16,714 bases of DNA from an uncultured Clostridium sp. (GTDB lineage: Bacteria; Bacillota; Clostridia; Clostridiales; Clostridiaceae), in the NCBI RefSeq assembly GCF_900769625.1, contig NZ_CAAGHK010000047.1, positions 1 to 16,714 of the forward strand. The letters are read 5' to 3'. Below are positions 14,105 through 16,714 of the stretch, piece by piece. Below the pieces are notes generated by a model. The model was not told the origin of the DNA. It saw only the letters and a list, made by a program, of their open reading frames with translations, and searched no databases. Both the position numbers and the translations under genes were made by a program. Position 1 is the first letter of the stretch; each line of letters opens with the position of its first letter.

Positions 14105-15571
14105 ATGAATGAAAAACAGTTAATGAAGGTAAATAGAACAGCAGCTATAGTTTTATCAATGGTGGAGATTTATGTTGTTTTATCATTAATTATGGCAATT
14201 TTAGCATCAGGTTTTACAATTAAATTTGTAATTCAATGTGGGGTAGCACTTTTAGCATTAAGTACAACACTAATTTTATATCCATCTAAGAAAAAAACTT
14301 CACTATATTCAAAAGTAATTATAAATGGAGCTTTAGTAACATATGCTGCAATTATGACTTTAAATACTTTAGCATATATATGTATATATGCATTTCCTAT
14401 ATTGGCTATAACAACATTATTTTTAGATGTTAAGTTAGCTATTAAAAATAGTTTAATTATTTTTATATTAAATGTTATACATATATCTATGTTTTTATTA
14501 TCAGGAAATATAAATAAATATGAATCAAGCATGTTTTTTATACTATCAATAACAATGATTTTATCTATTTATTCTATAATCTATACTACAAAATTATTAT
14601 CAAGTTTTCAAAAAGAAAACATGGACAGCATACTTGAAAAAGCAAAAAAAGAAAAAGAAACATTTGATAATATTTCAAGCGTAGGAGAAAAATTAATTGA
14701 AAGTTTTGATATTTCTAGTGAAATAGCTAGAGAATTAAATACTGCCATTAAGACAAACCATACGGCAATGAAGGATATTGCAGAAAGTATAGGAAGTACA
14801 GCAGAAACTATTCAAGATCAGACAAACATGACATTTGAAATTAAAACCAATATTGAGAGTACAGAAAAAGAATCATTAAATATGTACAGTATATCAAAAG
14901 ATACTGCTAAATTAATAAATGATGGTATGGAAACACTTAAATTATTAAGAGGACAAACTGTTAGTGTAGTAAAAGATAATGAAAACACAATAGAGTCTAC
15001 TAACAAATTATCAGATAGAATAAAAAGAGTAGAGGGTATAATCGATAATATATCAAATATATCTAATCAGACTAATTTATTAGCTTTAAATGCATCTATA
15101 GAAGCAGCAAGAGCAGGAGAAGCAGGAAAGGGATTTGCAGTGGTTGCAGATGAAATAAGAAAGTTATCAGAACAGACTGATAATGCAACTAATGAAATTA
15201 CTGTAATTATAAGTGACCTTGTTCAAGATGTGTCCATTGTTAATAATACCATTAGCAATTCTACAAAATCTATAGATAAACAAAATGAAATGATTAAAAT
15301 AACTGATGGTAAATTTAAAGAGGTAGATTCTAAAATAAAGGATTTAAATTCTGCAATAAAAAATATAGATGATATGATTAAAGGAGTCAACTTATCTGTT
15401 GATAAAATATTGGAACATATATCAAACTTATCAGCAACAAGTGAAGAAGTATCAGCAACTTCACAAGAAGGATTTAAGATTAGTGAAAAAGCTCTTGAAG
15501 TACTTAATAAATATTATAAATTGACAGAACAAATCTATGCATTATCTTTAGAATTAAAAAATAATGAATAA
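14105..15571 (+). CDS. methyl-accepting chemotaxis protein with multi-pass membrane domain
   Basis: A 488-residue chemoreceptor that should signal to CheA/CheW at the inner face of the membrane. The N-terminal 165 residues hold about six hydrophobic helices (near 13-35, 40-58, 70-91, 92-108, 113-133, 142-162) with only short loops, so there is no extracellular ligand domain, and no clear HAMP follows. A coiled signalling domain then runs from about 170 to the end. The hairpin tip is unmistakable: SNQTNLLALNASIEAARAGE (319-339) followed by AGKGFAVVADEIRKLSEQT. SATSEEVSATSQE (443-455) looks like a methylation region. The start at 14105 has AAGGAG 8 bases upstream; an upstream in-frame GTG at 14054 lacks a ribosome site. 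The signal sensed may be within the membrane (energy state, redox, lipophilic ligand), which is inference. No CheR-tethering pentapeptide is present. Confidence 0.9.
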   Translation: MNEKQLMKVNRTAAIVLSMVEIYVVLSLIMAILASGFTIKFVIQCGVALLALSTTLILYPSKKKTSLYSKVIINGALVTYAAIMTLNTLAYICIYAFPILAITTLFLDVKLAIKNSLIIFILNVIHISMFLLSGNINKYESSMFFILSITMILSIYSIIYTTKLLSSFQKENMDSILEKAKKEKETFDNISSVGEKLIESFDISSEIARELNTAIKTNHTAMKDIAESIGSTAETIQDQTNMTFEIKTNIESTEKESLNMYSISKDTAKLINDGMETLKLLRGQTVSVVKDNENTIESTNKLSDRIKRVEGIIDNISNISNQTNLLALNASIEAARAGEAGKGFAVVADEIRKLSEQTDNATNEITVIISDLVQDVSIVNNTISNSTKSIDKQNEMIKITDGKFKEVDSKIKDLNSAIKNIDDMIKGVNLSVDKILEHISNLSATSEEVSATSQEGFKISEKALEVLNKYYKLTEQIYALSLELKNNE

Positions 15572-15577
15572 ATAATG

Positions 15578-15604
15578 TGCATAATTTTTTATGAAAATTA
15601 TGCA
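15578..15604 (+). terminator. first hairpin after the chemoreceptor gene
   Basis: TGCATAATTTT (15578-15588) pairs with AAAATTATGCA (15594-15604) over 11 bp with a 5-base loop. It has no T-run, so the next hairpin is the more likely stop site. Confidence 0.5.
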
Positions 15605-15613
15605 TGCTATCTA

Positions 15614-15651
15614 ATAAAACCTATAGGTATTCCTACAGGTTTTATTTTTTT
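15614..15651 (+). terminator. intrinsic terminator of the chemoreceptor gene
   Basis: The arms 15614-15627 and 15632-15645 (core AAAACCTATAGG and CCTACAGGTTTT) pair with one mismatch around a TATT loop and run into ATTTTTTT. A near-ideal intrinsic terminator. Confidence 0.88.
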
Positions 15652-15768
15652 AGTATATTATATATACTCTAATAAATAATTTACATATTAATTAAAAAAT
15701 ACTCTAAGGATTTTCACCAAAATTGTTAATTCTCCAATGTCAATTCTTAATTGAAATATATATTATGA

Positions 15769-15918
15769 TTAAAGTTTAAAGTCATCAATCTTTTTTCCTT
15801 TGTATGTAAGAGCCTGCACATGTACTTCCTGAAAATCAGTATCTAAAATAAGAATAAAATAATTGACTTTTTGCAATGGAGATTGGACAATTAACTTATG
15901 TACAACTGGAATTAATAA
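15769..15918 (-). pseudogene. start-less coding relic, unknown family
   Basis: The minus-strand frame from 15918 to TAA at 15771-15769 gives 49 codons, LLIPVVHKLIVQSPLQKVNY then FILILDTDFQEVHVQALTY and KGKKIDDFKL. It has no start codon, but its composition (mixed hydrophobic and charged, no low complexity) looks like real protein, ending as a C-terminus would. I do not recognise the family. It fills part of the 400-base gap between the chemoreceptor and the esterase; the rest of that gap (15652-15768, 15919-15974) shows no gene. Confidence 0.3.
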
Positions 15919-15974
15919 TTAGTTATAGGCGATTGAAGGTATTAAACTTATTTAATTAGAGTTAGGAGATAAGA

Positions 15975-16714
15975 ATGGAGAGAACATATCTAAAAGATTC
16001 ACGAATTGTAGAACTTGAAAGCAATATAAAAAGAAATGTGCATAATGCATTACAGTCATTCTGGAGCAGCATCGAAAAAAGTGGTGCGCCATTGACTGAG
16101 GATATTAAAGGGGATGATGAAAATAAGCTTGTTACAATAATATTTAAAGAAGATAAACCACTTGAAAATGTAGTGATTATTCCACCGGTAGGTATGAGAA
16201 AACTAGAAAACTGTATACTTGAAAAAATTGAAAATAGCAATGTATGGTATATATCATATATTGTAAGGAAAGATATCAGCTTTACATATCAGTTTTCAAT
16301 TAATGATCCTCTGGATAATGACTGGAACAGAAGATGGAGAAATGTAAAAGGTGATCCTTTCAATAGCAATGGCCTGCAGTATATTGATAAGATAAGCGGC
16401 AATAAGAGGATAGTGCCATATGTATCACTTGAAGATGCTGAGCCAAGGATTTATATTAAAGACAGTGTCTATGAGCGAGGAACACTGCATGAACATACAA
16501 TATGCAGTACTATATTGCAGGAAGAAAGGAAATTCAGTGTTTATACTCCTTGGGGATATGATGAAAAATCTCAGCCTTACGGAGTACTTGTATTAAATGA
16601 CGGCTTTGAATATATAAATCTTCTTCAGGCGCTGAATGTACTTGATAATCTTATGGGCAGCGGAAAAATTCCAAAGGTGGTCACTGTATTTATAGAATCA
16701 ACAAAAGACAGGGC
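15975..16714 (+). CDS. enterochelin esterase (Fes)-like siderophore hydrolase, N-terminal part
   Basis: The first 246 codons of a gene that runs past the window edge. The N-terminal Fes domain (DUF3327-like, about 25-150) shows SFWSSIEKSGAPLTE (28-42), WYISYIVRKDISFTYQFSIN (91-110), DP and a later GDPFNSN (126-132), the typical substrate-side fold. The esterase alpha/beta-hydrolase domain begins about 185 with FSVYTPWGYDEKSQPYGVLV and the LNDG strand-end motif (208-210); the nucleophile GxSxG should lie beyond the end. Fes proteins hydrolyse iron-loaded catecholate siderophores in the cytosol to free the iron. AGGAGA lies 6 bases before the ATG at 15975. No Fur box was found in the 250 bases upstream, which is unusual for such a gene. 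Other enterochelin-esterase-like hydrolases are possible. Confidence 0.82.
   Translation, partial: MERTYLKDSRIVELESNIKRNVHNALQSFWSSIEKSGAPLTEDIKGDDENKLVTIIFKEDKPLENVVIIPPVGMRKLENCILEKIENSNVWYISYIVRKDISFTYQFSINDPLDNDWNRRWRNVKGDPFNSNGLQYIDKISGNKRIVPYVSLEDAEPRIYIKDSVYERGTLHEHTICSTILQEERKFSVYTPWGYDEKSQPYGVLVLNDGFEYINLLQALNVLDNLMGSGKIPKVVTVFIESTKDR

Noticed and set aside
15962..16240. 92-residue minus-strand frame
   Set aside because: Antisense to the Fes-like gene, serine-rich as typical of shadows, without a ribosome site.
1..16714. CRISPR arrays, tRNA or rRNA genes, replication origin
   Set aside because: No regularly spaced repeats, cloverleaf-like segments, rRNA-like sequence or DnaA-box clusters were noticed on either strand.

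Overview
The window is AT-rich DNA with strong Shine-Dalgarno sites (GGAGG, AAGGAG, AGGTGA), TATAAT-type promoters, a Bacillus-type Fur box and proteins of Firmicute type (TrhP-like U32 protein, ABC-F ATPase, GreA, 6-TM chemoreceptor). It looks like the chromosome of a Clostridium sensu stricto species; the species call is inference. Most genes are single transcription units with their own terminator, separated by long gaps that hold decayed gene pieces.

Region 1 (1-1660) is a pile-up of mobile DNA. The 5' end of an IS3-family element lies at 1-111 (minus strand). It appears to have cut off a large serine recombinase gene (106-930, minus). The recombinase in turn abuts a headless fragment of what looks like a leucine-rich-repeat surface protein (940-1278, plus). 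Next comes a dead IS66-family left end (1327-1513), whose leader hairpin would bury the transposase ribosome binding site.

Region 2 (1658-6560, plus strand) carries a nitroreductase, a zinc-dependent deacylase of the AstE/aspartoacylase type under a perfect 7-1-7 Fur box, a TrhP-like U32 protein (tRNA U34 hydroxylation), a small unknown protein, a rhomboid relic and a MutT/Nudix hydrolase.

Region 3 (6600-12630, minus strand) carries, in order of transcription, a GreA-family factor, an ABC-F ATPase and a 988-residue PLD-nuclease/SF2-helicase/DUF3427 protein. A cupin pseudogene lies on the plus strand between greA and the ABC-F gene. The ABC-F leader carries an intrinsic terminator about 25 nt before the start codon and a 20-bp inverted repeat upstream of it, the layout of an attenuated antibiotic-response gene.

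Region 4 (13016-16714, plus strand) carries a PPP-family metallophosphatase, a membrane chemoreceptor without an extracellular sensor domain, a minus-strand coding relic, and the first 246 codons of an enterochelin-esterase (Fes) homologue that runs off the end.

Functional threads are iron (Fur-box deacylase, siderophore esterase), translation and transcription upkeep (TrhP, ABC-F, GreA), nucleotide or DNA protection (MutT, helicase-nuclease), and gene decay by insertion and truncation. No clearly new multi-gene system is visible. The best leads are the Fur-controlled deacylase, the ABC-F attenuator, the helicase-nuclease and the nested insertions.
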